A stretch of 64,000 nt of DNA from Micromonospora marina. Lineage in GTDB: Bacteria; Actinomycetota; Actinomycetes; Mycobacteriales; Micromonosporaceae. The position numbers and the translations under genes are program-made. Shown piece after piece: positions 22,985 through 31,489 of this stretch (within the stretch, counting starts at the first letter, position 1; each line of letters starts with the position of its first letter). The stretch covers positions 62,001-126,000 of the forward strand of contig NZ_FMCV01000018.1 of assembly GCF_900091565.1 (NCBI RefSeq), in the 5' to 3' direction. The notes under the pieces were generated by a model that worked only from the letters and a program-made list of their open reading frames with translations, ran no database searches and was not told where the DNA came from.

Positions 22985-25027
22985 TCACGTCGTCTCGTCT
23001 CCCGGCAGGGGGCCGGCCGGCACCGGGATCAGCGTCCCGGCGGCCCAGTGGGCCAGCTGGTCGGCGAAGTGCGGGTCGCCGGGGCGCCCGGAGGCGCCGA
23101 ACGGCACGATCCACCGGCTGGCCGCCCGGTCGGCCAGGTCCCACACGTAGCGGGCCACCGGGCCGCGCCAGCAGGCGTCGGAGAAACCCGGCACGCTCGA
23201 CGTGGCCAGCACGCAGTCGGTGTCACCGGCCAGCGCAACCCGCTGCCGCATCGCCGTCACCGCGTCGGTGACCGCCGGCGCGACGCCGAGGTGCACCGGG
23301 TGCAGCACGTGCCGGCCGCCCCACTCGCCGGGCGCCGGACCGGCGGCCACCTCGGCCAGCGCCTCGGCGGCCGGTTCCACGACGTCGGCGCCGAGGTGGG
23401 CCGCCAGGTTGTCCAGCGCCAGGCCGATCCGGGCCGCCGGTCCGGTCCAGGGGGCGAACAGTTCGTCGAATCCGCACGGCTCGTCGAGGGCACGCAACCT
23501 CGGGTGTACGCGCAACCGCCGGGCCAGCGCCGCCCGCCAGGCCGCGTACGCGCCGGCCTCGGCCGAGCCGGCCGCCATCGCCCGGTCCCATCCGCGCAGC
23601 CGCAGTAGCAGCGCACGGGCGGGTTCGTCGAACCGGTCCGGGTCCAGCCGATCGAGCAGCCGGTGCAGCGGGCCGGCCGGGAGCCGGTCGTCGGTGTGCA
23701 CAGTGGACGACCCGGCGCCCTCGGCGAGCAGTGCCCGGATCCGGCGGGCCCGGTGCGGCGGGGCGAAGTCGGCACCGTGCGCTGCGACGTCGTCGCGCCG
23801 GTCGTTGGCGCAGACCGCCACGCCGTCGACCGGCTCGTCGACCAGCGGCAGGTAGTCGCCCCGCCACCGGTACCGCGGCTCCCAGGCGGGCACGGGTTCC
23901 CGGCGGCACCGCTCGTCGCGTACCGGGACCAGGCCGGCGACCAGGCGGCGGACACCGCCGCCGGTGTCGGCGGCGAGCACGCTGTTGACCGGCTCGACCC
24001 AGTGCCGCAGCGCGTCGGCGACGTCGCCGGTACGCCGCGCGCGCAGCAGCGGCAGCAACGCCTCGAAGCCGAGGCGGGCCTCGACCCGGCTCGGGGTGCG
24101 CAGCGCGATCGCCTCGCCGGTGACCCGGTCGTGGTCGATCACCGGCCCGCGGGGCGTCTCGATCACCTCGACCGGCTCCGGGGCGCCGCCGCGAACCTCG
24201 ATCTCCTCGACGTGGCGCGTGGCGGGGGTCCAGCCGTCGGCGTCGCGCACCAGCACCCGGTCGCCGTCGCGGCGCAGCCGTTCGCGGTAGAGGTCCTGGT
24301 AGTCGGCCATCGCGTTGGTGACGGCCCAGGCCACGTGGCCGGTGTGGCCGAAGTGCGGCACGCCCGGCACGCCGGGGAAGGCGAGGCCGACCACGTCGAA
24401 CTCCGGACAGGCCAGCCGGACCTGCTGGTAGACGCCGGGGAGTTCGAGCAGCCGGTGCGGGTCACCGGCGATCACCGGGCCGCGCCCGGTGGCCGGGTCG
24501 GCGGGCAGCGCCCAGGCGTTGCTGCCCGCCGACGCCGGTCCCTCGACCGCGAACAACCCGGTCGCACCGGGTCCGAGCGTCCGGGCCACGTGCGCGTGCC
24601 AGAGCTTGTTCGGGAAGGTGGAGAAGAGCACGTGCTGGACGAGGAAGACGCCGAGCGGCGACCAGGGCTGCCACGGTTCGGGCCCGGTACCGGTGGCGGC
24701 GAACTCCGGCGCGGCGGCGGCGCCCTCGGCGAGTCCCGAGTTGACCCCGTCGACGTACGCCTCGACCCACCGCCGGGTGTCCGGTTCCAGCCGTTCGTAG
24801 CAGCGCCGGGCGGTGTCGTCCAGCCGTACGCGGCGGGCGAACCGGTCCCACGCCAGCTCCGCCGGGCCGACGTGGGCGGCCAGGCGGCCCTCGGCCCGCC
24901 ATCGTTCGACGCTGATCTGCCAGGCCCGGTCCAGCGCGGCGACGCGTCCCTGCAGACGCGCCAGCGCGTCGACGTCGGCGGCCCACAACCGGGGCACACC
25001 CCACCTGTCGCGATCGACGCTCGTCAT
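22985..25027 (-). CDS. Penicillin-acylase-family Ntn hydrolase next to the desferrioxamine genes
   Basis: 680 residues. The mature beta-chain nucleophile is Ser169 in ASAGSNAWAL, where precursor cleavage occurs before Ser. HFGHTGHVAWAVTNAMADYQDLY matches the conserved substrate-pocket block, and VNSVLAADTGG follows. No signal peptide is visible at the N-terminus (TSVDRDRWGVPRL), so the enzyme is probably cytoplasmic, unlike classical exported acylases. A penicillin-amidase gene called desG accompanies some Streptomyces desferrioxamine loci (recalled, not checked). An iron box sits 52 bp upstream, so it is likely iron-repressed and may trim or exchange acyl groups of siderophores. Substrate unproven. 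Confidence 0.85.
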   Translation of the reverse strand: MTSVDRDRWGVPRLWAADVDALARLQGRVAALDRAWQISVERWRAEGRLAAHVGPAELAWDRFARRVRLDDTARRCYERLEPDTRRWVEAYVDGVNSGLAEGAAAAPEFAATGTGPEPWQPWSPLGVFLVQHVLFSTFPNKLWHAHVARTLGPGATGLFAVEGPASAGSNAWALPADPATGRGPVIAGDPHRLLELPGVYQQVRLACPEFDVVGLAFPGVPGVPHFGHTGHVAWAVTNAMADYQDLYRERLRRDGDRVLVRDADGWTPATRHVEEIEVRGGAPEPVEVIETPRGPVIDHDRVTGEAIALRTPSRVEARLGFEALLPLLRARRTGDVADALRHWVEPVNSVLAADTGGGVRRLVAGLVPVRDERCRREPVPAWEPRYRWRGDYLPLVDEPVDGVAVCANDRRDDVAAHGADFAPPHRARRIRALLAEGAGSSTVHTDDRLPAGPLHRLLDRLDPDRFDEPARALLLRLRGWDRAMAAGSAEAGAYAAWRAALARRLRVHPRLRALDEPCGFDELFAPWTGPAARIGLALDNLAAHLGADVVEPAAEALAEVAAGPAPGEWGGRHVLHPVHLGVAPAVTDAVTAMRQRVALAGDTDCVLATSSVPGFSDACWRGPVARYVWDLADRAASRWIVPFGASGRPGDPHFADQLAHWAAGTLIPVPAGPLPGDETT

Positions 25028-25078
25028 CGCGCCGCGCCGCCCCGGCGCGCCGGGCGACGGTTCCGTTCGACAGTCAAC

Positions 25079-25097
25079 TTAGGATAACCTCCCCTAA
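25079..25097. promoter_or_regulatory. Iron box (IdeR/DmdR1-type) for the acylase gene
   Basis: TTAGGATAACCTCCCCTAA matches 14 of 19 positions of the actinobacterial iron-box consensus TTAGGTTAGGCTAACCTAA. It lies directly upstream of the penicillin-acylase gene. Confidence 0.75.
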
Positions 25098-25180
25098 CCG
25101 AGGGCGACCTTACCGCGACACGTGTGGGACGCCAACCGACGGCGGGTGTGGGACCAGGCACCCCGACTCGCGCTTGATAG

Positions 25181-25199
25181 TTAGGGCACCCTAACCTAA
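25181..25199. promoter_or_regulatory. Iron box (IdeR/DmdR1-type) for desABCD
   Basis: TTAGGGCACCCTAACCTAA matches 15 of 19 consensus positions and lies 55 bp before the desA start. It predicts repression of the siderophore operon when iron is plentiful. Confidence 0.85.
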
Positions 25200-25254
25200 C
25201 CTGATCGTCGCGGCTGTCGCCGCACATCCTGTCCGTACGACGCTGGGAAGTCGC

Positions 25255-26808
25255 ATGAGTTCGATCGGGAGCCCGACCGGCGCCGCGCCCGCCGACACCG
25301 GCCGCGCCGCCGCCGCGGCACGCGGCCACCTGTTCAACGCCGGCTCGCTCGGGCGGTACCGGGACGTGCTGGCGCGCGGCGTCGACCGGGTGGCCCGCCG
25401 GGTGGGCGAGGCGGACCGGCCGTTCACCGGCGTCACGCCCGGCGAACTGGCGCCACTCATCGACGCCATCGACCTCGACCGGCCGCTGGGCGACACCGAC
25501 GCCGCCCTGGACGAGCTGCACGACGTGTGGCTGCGTGACGCGGTGTACTTCCATCACCCCCGCTACCTCGCCCACCTGAACTGCCCGGTGGTCATCCCGG
25601 CGCTGCTCGGCGAGGCGGTGCTCAGCGCGGTCAACTCCTCGCTGGACACCTGGGACCAGAGCGCCGGCGCGACGCTGATGGAGCGGCGCCTGATCGAGTG
25701 GACGGCCGGGCGCATCGGGCTGGGGCCGACCGCCGACGGCGTGTTCACCAGCGGCGGCACCCAGTCGAACCTCCAGGCGATGCTGCTGGCGCGGGAGGAG
25801 GCGTACCGCACTGTGGTCGGTGGCGCCGCCACCCGGCCGGACCGGCCCCAGGTGCTCTCCCGGCTGCGCATCCTCACCTCCGCGGCCGGGCACTTCAGCG
25901 TGCAGAAGGCCGCCAAGCTGCTCGGCCTGGCCGCCGACGCGGTGCTCACCGTGCCCACCGACGCCGGCCGCCGGATGCGCACCGACGAGCTGACCCGCGC
26001 GATCGACCGCTGCCACCGCGACGGCCAGGTGGTGATGGCCGTCGTCGCCACCGCCGGCACCACCGACTTCGGCACCGTCGACCCGCTGCCGGAGATCGCC
26101 GACATCTGCGCCGCCGCGGGCGTCTGGCTGCACGTCGACGCCGCGTACGGATGCGGGCTGCTGGTCTCCCCCACCCGCCGGCACCTGCTCGACGGCATCG
26201 AACGGGCGGCGTCGGTGACCGTCGACTACCACAAGTCGTTCTTCCAGCCGGTCAGCTCCAGCGCGCTGCTGGTCCGCGACGGCCGGGTGCTGCGCCATGC
26301 CACCTGGCACGCCGACTACCTCAACCCGGCCCGCGCGGTCGAGCAGGGCATCCCGAACCAGGTCGACAAGAGCATCCAGACCACCCGCCGGTTCGACGCG
26401 TGCAAACTCTGGCTGACCCTGCGGATCATGGGACCGGACGCGATCGGCGCGCTGTTCGACCAGGTGGTCGACCTCGCGGCGCAGGCGTGGCGCCGGCTCG
26501 ACGCCGACCCGCGCTTCGAGGTGGCCGCGCCGTCGCAGCTGAGCACCGTGGTCTTCCGATACCGGGAGCCCGGTCTCACGCCCGGCCTGATCGACGAGGC
26601 CAACCTGCACGCCCGCGACGCGCTCGCCGCCTCCGGCGCGGCCCTGGTCGCCGGCACCAAGGTCGACGGCGCCCACCACCTCAAGCTCACCCTGCTCAAC
26701 CCCGAGACCACAGTGGACGACATCGCCTACGTGCTGGACCTCATCGCCGACCACGCCGCCTGGTACGCCCGGACCGCGGCCGCCGCCGAACTGTCCTGCC
26801 CGGTCTGA
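25255..26808 (+). CDS. desA: Lysine decarboxylase of desferrioxamine biosynthesis
   Basis: 517 residues, group II PLP decarboxylase. TVDYHKSFFQPVSSSA places the PLP lysine at Lys327. FTSGGTQSNLQAML and WLHVDAAYGCG are the phosphate-binding and Asp-containing motifs. DesA decarboxylates lysine to cadaverine, the first step to desferrioxamines. The assignment follows from the intact desABCD order and the iron box upstream. The neighbouring monooxygenase gene starts 23 bases after the stop. Confidence 0.94.
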   Translation: MSSIGSPTGAAPADTGRAAAAARGHLFNAGSLGRYRDVLARGVDRVARRVGEADRPFTGVTPGELAPLIDAIDLDRPLGDTDAALDELHDVWLRDAVYFHHPRYLAHLNCPVVIPALLGEAVLSAVNSSLDTWDQSAGATLMERRLIEWTAGRIGLGPTADGVFTSGGTQSNLQAMLLAREEAYRTVVGGAATRPDRPQVLSRLRILTSAAGHFSVQKAAKLLGLAADAVLTVPTDAGRRMRTDELTRAIDRCHRDGQVVMAVVATAGTTDFGTVDPLPEIADICAAAGVWLHVDAAYGCGLLVSPTRRHLLDGIERAASVTVDYHKSFFQPVSSSALLVRDGRVLRHATWHADYLNPARAVEQGIPNQVDKSIQTTRRFDACKLWLTLRIMGPDAIGALFDQVVDLAAQAWRRLDADPRFEVAAPSQLSTVVFRYREPGLTPGLIDEANLHARDALAASGAALVAGTKVDGAHHLKLTLLNPETTVDDIAYVLDLIADHAAWYARTAAAAELSCPV

Positions 26809-26831
26809 CCCCCGCCGAGGAGAACGAGAAC

Positions 26832-28118
26832 ATGCCGACCCACGACTTCATCGCCGTCGGGCTGGGCCCCTACAACCTCGGCCTGGCCTGCCTCACCGCG
26901 CCGATCGACGACCTCGACGGCCTGTTCCTGGAGGCCCGCGACAGCTTCGACTGGCATCCCGGCATGCTGCTCGAATCCACCCGGCTCCAGACGCCGTTCA
27001 TCGCCGACCTGGTCACCCTCGCCGACCCCACCTCGCCGTACTCGTTCCTGAGCTACCTCAAGGAGACCGGCCGGCTCTACCCGTTCTACATCCGGGAGAG
27101 CTTCTTCCCGCTGCGCGCCGAGTACAACGACTACTGCCGCTGGGCCGCCGCCAAGCTGCCGAACCTGCGCTTCCGGCACAGCGTCACCGCGGTCGAGTAC
27201 GACGAGACCGACCACCGGTACGTGGTGCACGCGGACACCCCGGACGGGCCGGTCACCCACCGGGCCCGGCACCTCGTGCTCGGCACCGGCACGCCGCCGT
27301 ACCTGCCGCCGGCCTGCGCCGGGCTGGGCGGTGACATGATCCACAACTCGCGCTACCTGGAGCACCGGGACGCGCTGCGGGCCAAGGACAGCATCACCGT
27401 CGTCGGCAGCGGCCAGAGCGCCGCCGAGATCTACCACGACCTGCTCGGCGACATCGACACGTACGGCTACCAGCTCACCTGGGTGACCCGCTCGCCCCGG
27501 TTCTTCCCGCTGGAGTACACCAAGCTCACGCTGGAGATGACCTCGCCGGACTACGTGGACTACTTCCACGCGCTGCCCGAGCCGACCCGCTACGCGCTGG
27601 AGGCCGCGCAGAAGCCGCTGTTCAAGGGCATCAACGCCGACCTGATCAACGACATCTACGACCTGCTGTACGCCAAGAGCCTGCACGGCCCGGCACCGAC
27701 CCGGCTGCTGACGAACACCGAGCTGGTCGAGGCGGCGTACGCCGACGGCCGCTACCGGCTCGGGCTGCGCCACACCGAGCAGGACCGCGCGTTCACGCTC
27801 GACACCGCGGGGCTGGTGCTGGCCACCGGCTACCACTACCGGGTGCCGGAGTTCCTCACACCGGTACGCGACCGGCTCCGCTTCGACGCGCACGGCCGCT
27901 TCGACGTGGCCCGCAACTACAGCGTCGACCACACCGGCCGGGGCGTGTTCCTCCAGAACGGCGGCACCCACACGCACAGCATCACCTCGCCCGACCTGGG
28001 CATGGGCCCGTACCGCAACTCGTGGCTGATCCGGGAGCTGACCGGCCGGGAGTACTACCCGATCGAGAAGGCCATCGCGTTCCAGGAGTTCGGCGCGCCC
28101 GCCGGAATGCCCTCATGA
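26832..28118 (+). CDS. desB: Cadaverine N-monooxygenase
   Basis: 428 residues of the lysine/ornithine N-hydroxylase family. FIAVGLGPYNLGLACL is the FAD-binding motif, VVGSGQSAAEIYHDLL the NADPH-binding motif, and LATGYHYRVP the family ATGY motif. It hydroxylates the amine of cadaverine. GAGAACG precedes the ATG. The stop overlaps the start of desC. Confidence 0.95.
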   Translation: MPTHDFIAVGLGPYNLGLACLTAPIDDLDGLFLEARDSFDWHPGMLLESTRLQTPFIADLVTLADPTSPYSFLSYLKETGRLYPFYIRESFFPLRAEYNDYCRWAAAKLPNLRFRHSVTAVEYDETDHRYVVHADTPDGPVTHRARHLVLGTGTPPYLPPACAGLGGDMIHNSRYLEHRDALRAKDSITVVGSGQSAAEIYHDLLGDIDTYGYQLTWVTRSPRFFPLEYTKLTLEMTSPDYVDYFHALPEPTRYALEAAQKPLFKGINADLINDIYDLLYAKSLHGPAPTRLLTNTELVEAAYADGRYRLGLRHTEQDRAFTLDTAGLVLATGYHYRVPEFLTPVRDRLRFDAHGRFDVARNYSVDHTGRGVFLQNGGTHTHSITSPDLGMGPYRNSWLIRELTGREYYPIEKAIAFQEFGAPAGMPS

Positions 28119-28699
28119 CCGGGTTCACCCGCGTCGACGACGCGCTCGGCGAGTTCACGCTGCGCCCGCTGGACCCGGACGCCGACGCCGCGCTGCTGCA
28201 CCGCTGGGTCACCCATCCCAAGTCCGCGTTCTGGCTGATGCAGGACGCCGACGTGGCCGCCGTCGCCGCCGAGTACCGGCGCATCGCCGACCACCCGCAC
28301 CACGACGCGTACCTGGGATCGTGGCGCGGCACCCCGGCGTTCCTGGCCGAGCGGTACGACCCGGCCCACGTCGAGCTGGCCGGCCTCTACGACCCGGAGC
28401 CCGGCGACGTGGGCATGCACTTCCTCTGCGCACCGGCCGGCACGCCGGTGCACGGCTTCACCCGGGCCGTCATCACCACGGTGATGGCCTGGCTGTTCGC
28501 CGATCCGGCGACGCGCCGGGTGGTGGTGGAGCCGGACGTGCGCAACACCGCCGTGCACGCGCTCAACGCCGCGGTCGGGTTCACCGTCGCCGGCCCGATC
28601 CGCAAGCCCGAGAAGGAGGCGCTGCTCAGCGTCTGCACCCGGGACCAGTTCCGGGCCGCCACCGGCGCGCCCGTCACCGAGGAAGGGGCACCGGCGTGA
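28115..28699 (+). CDS. desC: Acyltransferase for N-hydroxycadaverine
   Basis: 194 residues, GNAT fold of the IucB/RhbD siderophore acyltransferase type. FWLMQDADVAAVAAEYRRI and the C-terminal RVVVEPDVRNTAVHALNAAVGF, with the RNxxxxxxxxxxGF motif, are typical. It transfers acetyl or succinyl from CoA to the hydroxylamine, giving a hydroxamate. ATGA overlap with desB, GTGA overlap with desD. Confidence 0.94.
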   Translation: MTGFTRVDDALGEFTLRPLDPDADAALLHRWVTHPKSAFWLMQDADVAAVAAEYRRIADHPHHDAYLGSWRGTPAFLAERYDPAHVELAGLYDPEPGDVGMHFLCAPAGTPVHGFTRAVITTVMAWLFADPATRRVVVEPDVRNTAVHALNAAVGFTVAGPIRKPEKEALLSVCTRDQFRAATGAPVTEEGAPA

Positions 28700-30480
28700 A
28701 CGCCAGCGCATCAGTGGACCATCTGACCCCCGAGGCGTGGGCGACGGCGAACCGGCTGCTGGTGCGCAAGGCGCTCGCCGAGTTCGCCCACGAGCGCCTG
28801 ATCAGCCCCGAGCCCGACGGCCCCGGGCGGTGGCTGGTCCGCAGCGACGACGGCACCGTCGAGTACCGGTTCGCCGCGCAGCGGCTGGCACTGGACCACT
28901 GGCAGGTCGACGCGGACAGCATCGTGCGCCGCCGCGACGGCGCGGACCTGCCGCCCGACGCCGTGGACCTGTGCGTGGAGCTGCGCGGCGCGCTCGGCCT
29001 CACCGACGCGATCCTGCCGGTCTACCTGGAGGAGATCACCTCCACGCTCGCCGGGACCGCGTACAAGCTCGCCAAGCCCGCGCTGAGCGCCGCCGAGCTG
29101 GCCGCCGCCGGCTTCCAGGAGATCGAGACCGGCATGACCGAGGGGCATCCCTGCTTCGTCGCCAACAACGGCCGCATCGGCTTCGGCGTGCACGAGTACC
29201 ACGCGTACGCCCCGGAGGCCGCCGCGCCGGTCCGGCTGCTCTGGCTCGCCGCGCACCGCGACCACACCACCTTCACCTGCGCCGACGACCTGGACTACGA
29301 CACGCTGGTCCGGGCCGAGCTGGGCGAGGAGGCGCTGGCCGGGTTCACCGCCACGCTCACCGGGCTGGGCCTGGACCCGGCCGACTACCTGTTCTTCCCG
29401 GTGCACCCGTGGCAGTGGTGGAACAAGCTGGCCGTCACGTTCGCCGGTGAGGTGGCCCGGCGCCGGCTGGTCTGCCTCGGCGAAGGGCCGGACGAGTACC
29501 TCGCGCAGCAGTCGATCCGTACCTTCTTCAACGTCACCGACCCGGCCAAGCACTACGTCAAGACCGCGCTGTCGGTGCTGAACATGGGCTTCATGCGCGG
29601 GCTGTCCGCCGCGTACATGGAGGCGACGCCCGCCATCAACGACTGGCTGGCCGGGCTGATCGAGGGTGACCCGGTGCTCAAGCGCACCGGCCTGTCGATC
29701 ATCCGGGAGCGGGCCGCGATCGGTTACCGGCACCGGCAGTACGAGGCGGCGACCGACAGGTACTCCCCGTACCGGAAGATGCTGGCGGCGCTGTGGCGGG
29801 AGAGCCCGGTGCCGGGACTGGAGCCCGGGCACCGACTGGCCACCATGGCCTCGCTGCTGCACCTGGACTCCGACGGCCGGTCGCTCGCGGCCGCGCTGAT
29901 CGACGAGTCCGGGCTGGCCCCGGCCGACTGGTTGCGCCGCTACCTGGACGCCTACCTGGTGCCGCTGCTGCACAGCCTGTACGCCTACGACCTGGCGTTC
30001 ATGCCGCACGGCGAGAACGTCATCCTGGTGCTCGACGGCGGCGTGGTGGAACGGGTCGTGTTCAAGGACATCGCCGAGGAGATCGTGGTGATGGACCCGG
30101 ACGCGGACCTGCCGGAGCGGGTGCGGCGGATCCGGGCCGCCATCGGAGAGGACGAGAAGATCCTGTCCATCTTCACCGACGTCTTCGACTGCTTCCTGCG
30201 GCACCTGAGCGCCGCCCTGCACACCCAGGGCGTGCTCGACCAGGACGGGTTCTGGCGCACGGTGGCCGAGTGCGCCGCCGACTACGCCGCGACGGTGCCG
30301 CACCTGGCCGACCGGATGCGTCGGCACGACCTGTTCGCGCCGGAGTTCACGCTGTCCTGCCTCAACCGGCTCCAGCTGCGCAACAACCAGCAGATGGTGG
30401 ACCTGTCCGACCCGTCGGCCGCGTTGCAGTTCGCCGGCACCCTGGTCAATCCGCTCGCCCCGTACGCGCCACGCGGATGA
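28696..30480 (+). CDS. desD: NIS siderophore synthetase
   Basis: 594 residues of the IucA/IucC family. GHPCFVANNGRIGFG is the ATP-binding motif region, FFPVHPWQWWNKL and QQSIRTFF are strongly conserved blocks, and FMPHGENVILV with VFKDIAEE follow in the C-terminal half. It joins N-hydroxy-N-succinylcadaverine units by ATP-dependent amide formation and macrocyclisation into desferrioxamine E/B-type siderophores. GTG start overlapping desC. Last gene of the operon, followed by a strong hairpin. Confidence 0.96.
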   Translation: MNASASVDHLTPEAWATANRLLVRKALAEFAHERLISPEPDGPGRWLVRSDDGTVEYRFAAQRLALDHWQVDADSIVRRRDGADLPPDAVDLCVELRGALGLTDAILPVYLEEITSTLAGTAYKLAKPALSAAELAAAGFQEIETGMTEGHPCFVANNGRIGFGVHEYHAYAPEAAAPVRLLWLAAHRDHTTFTCADDLDYDTLVRAELGEEALAGFTATLTGLGLDPADYLFFPVHPWQWWNKLAVTFAGEVARRRLVCLGEGPDEYLAQQSIRTFFNVTDPAKHYVKTALSVLNMGFMRGLSAAYMEATPAINDWLAGLIEGDPVLKRTGLSIIRERAAIGYRHRQYEAATDRYSPYRKMLAALWRESPVPGLEPGHRLATMASLLHLDSDGRSLAAALIDESGLAPADWLRRYLDAYLVPLLHSLYAYDLAFMPHGENVILVLDGGVVERVVFKDIAEEIVVMDPDADLPERVRRIRAAIGEDEKILSIFTDVFDCFLRHLSAALHTQGVLDQDGFWRTVAECAADYAATVPHLADRMRRHDLFAPEFTLSCLNRLQLRNNQQMVDLSDPSAALQFAGTLVNPLAPYAPRG

Positions 30481-30481
30481 C

Positions 30482-30518
30482 GGAGCGGGCCGGCGCGCCT
30501 GGCGCGCCGGCCCGCTCC
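30482..30518. terminator. Hairpin terminator after desD
   Basis: An 18-bp perfect stem (left arm GGAGCGGGCCGGCGCGCC) begins two bases after the desD stop. The convergent siderophore-interacting protein gene ends 23 bases beyond, so the hairpin probably serves both sides. Confidence 0.85.
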
Positions 30519-30541
30519 ACCGGTGCACCCGGTGCGGCCGA

Positions 30542-31444
30542 TCAGTTCTCCGCGCGGCCGGCCCGCCAGTAGCCCATGAACGCCACCGCGCACCGGTCCA
30601 TGCCCCGCTCGGTGACCAGGTGGCGGCGCAGGCCGCGGATCACCGCCGCCTCCCCGGCCAGCCAGGCGTAGAGCGCCGCGCCGTCGGGCCGCTCCGGCAC
30701 CTCCCAGAGGACGTCCCGGTCCACGTCCACCTCGGCCAGCGGCGCGACGGCCGCCGCCACCGGTACGGGCACCAGCCGGGCGGCCAGGCTCGTCACGGCC
30801 GGGGTGAGCCGGCTGCCGTGCGGGGCGCCGTCGCGGGGCAGCCAGGTCACCGTGACGCCGGCCGGCGCCGCGCAGGGCAGTTCGTCGCCGGTCTCCGGCA
30901 CCTCCACCAGCGCGTGCCCGCGCGCGTCGGCGGGCAGCCGCTCCAGGATCGCGCAGATCGCCGGTGCGGCGGTCTCGTCGCCGACGAGCAGCAGCGTCGC
31001 GCCGGCCGGCGGCTGGAACTCGACCCCGCCGTGCGGGCCGTCCCACCCGGCGTCGGGGCCGACCACGGCGATCCGGTCGCCGAGGCGGGCCCGCCGCGCC
31101 CAGCGGGTGGCCGGGCCGCCGTCGCCGTGCAGCGCCATGTCCACGTCCACCTCGTACGCCTCCGGCCGGACGGCGCGCACGGTGTAGGTGCGGATCGGGC
31201 TGCGCAGCCCGTCCGGCAGCTCACGCCACCGCGGGAACCAGTCCGGCCCGTCGGGCAGTTCCCCCGGCGCCCCGTCGACCGGCGGCAGGGCCAGCTTGAT
31301 CCGCTGGTCGTACCCGTTGTCGGCGAACCGGTCCAGGTCCGGGCCGGTGAGCGTCACCCGCAGGAACGACCGGCCGAGCCGGCGCAGGGCACGGACCTCC
31401 ACGGAGAAGACTCGCCAGGGCGCGACGGCCAGGGTGCTGGTCAT
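30542..31444 (-). CDS. Siderophore-interacting protein (FAD-dependent ferric-siderophore reductase)
   Basis: 300 residues of the ViuB/SIP family. RSPIRTYTVRAVRPE is the FAD-binding RxYTxR motif, GDRIAVVGPDAG follows, and LLLVGDETAAPAICAILERLP is the nicotinamide-binding start. The C-terminal AGEAAVIRGLRRHL and MGYWRAGRAE are typical. It reduces imported ferric siderophore in the cytoplasm to free the iron. It is last in the minus-strand iron-uptake operon, 45 bases after the permease. Confidence 0.93.
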   Translation of the reverse strand: MTSTLAVAPWRVFSVEVRALRRLGRSFLRVTLTGPDLDRFADNGYDQRIKLALPPVDGAPGELPDGPDWFPRWRELPDGLRSPIRTYTVRAVRPEAYEVDVDMALHGDGGPATRWARRARLGDRIAVVGPDAGWDGPHGGVEFQPPAGATLLLVGDETAAPAICAILERLPADARGHALVEVPETGDELPCAAPAGVTVTWLPRDGAPHGSRLTPAVTSLAARLVPVPVAAAVAPLAEVDVDRDVLWEVPERPDGAALYAWLAGEAAVIRGLRRHLVTERGMDRCAVAFMGYWRAGRAEN

Positions 31445-31489
31445 GCGTCATTCCTCTCACGGCCGCCGGGCGGCGCGTCGGTGAACGGG

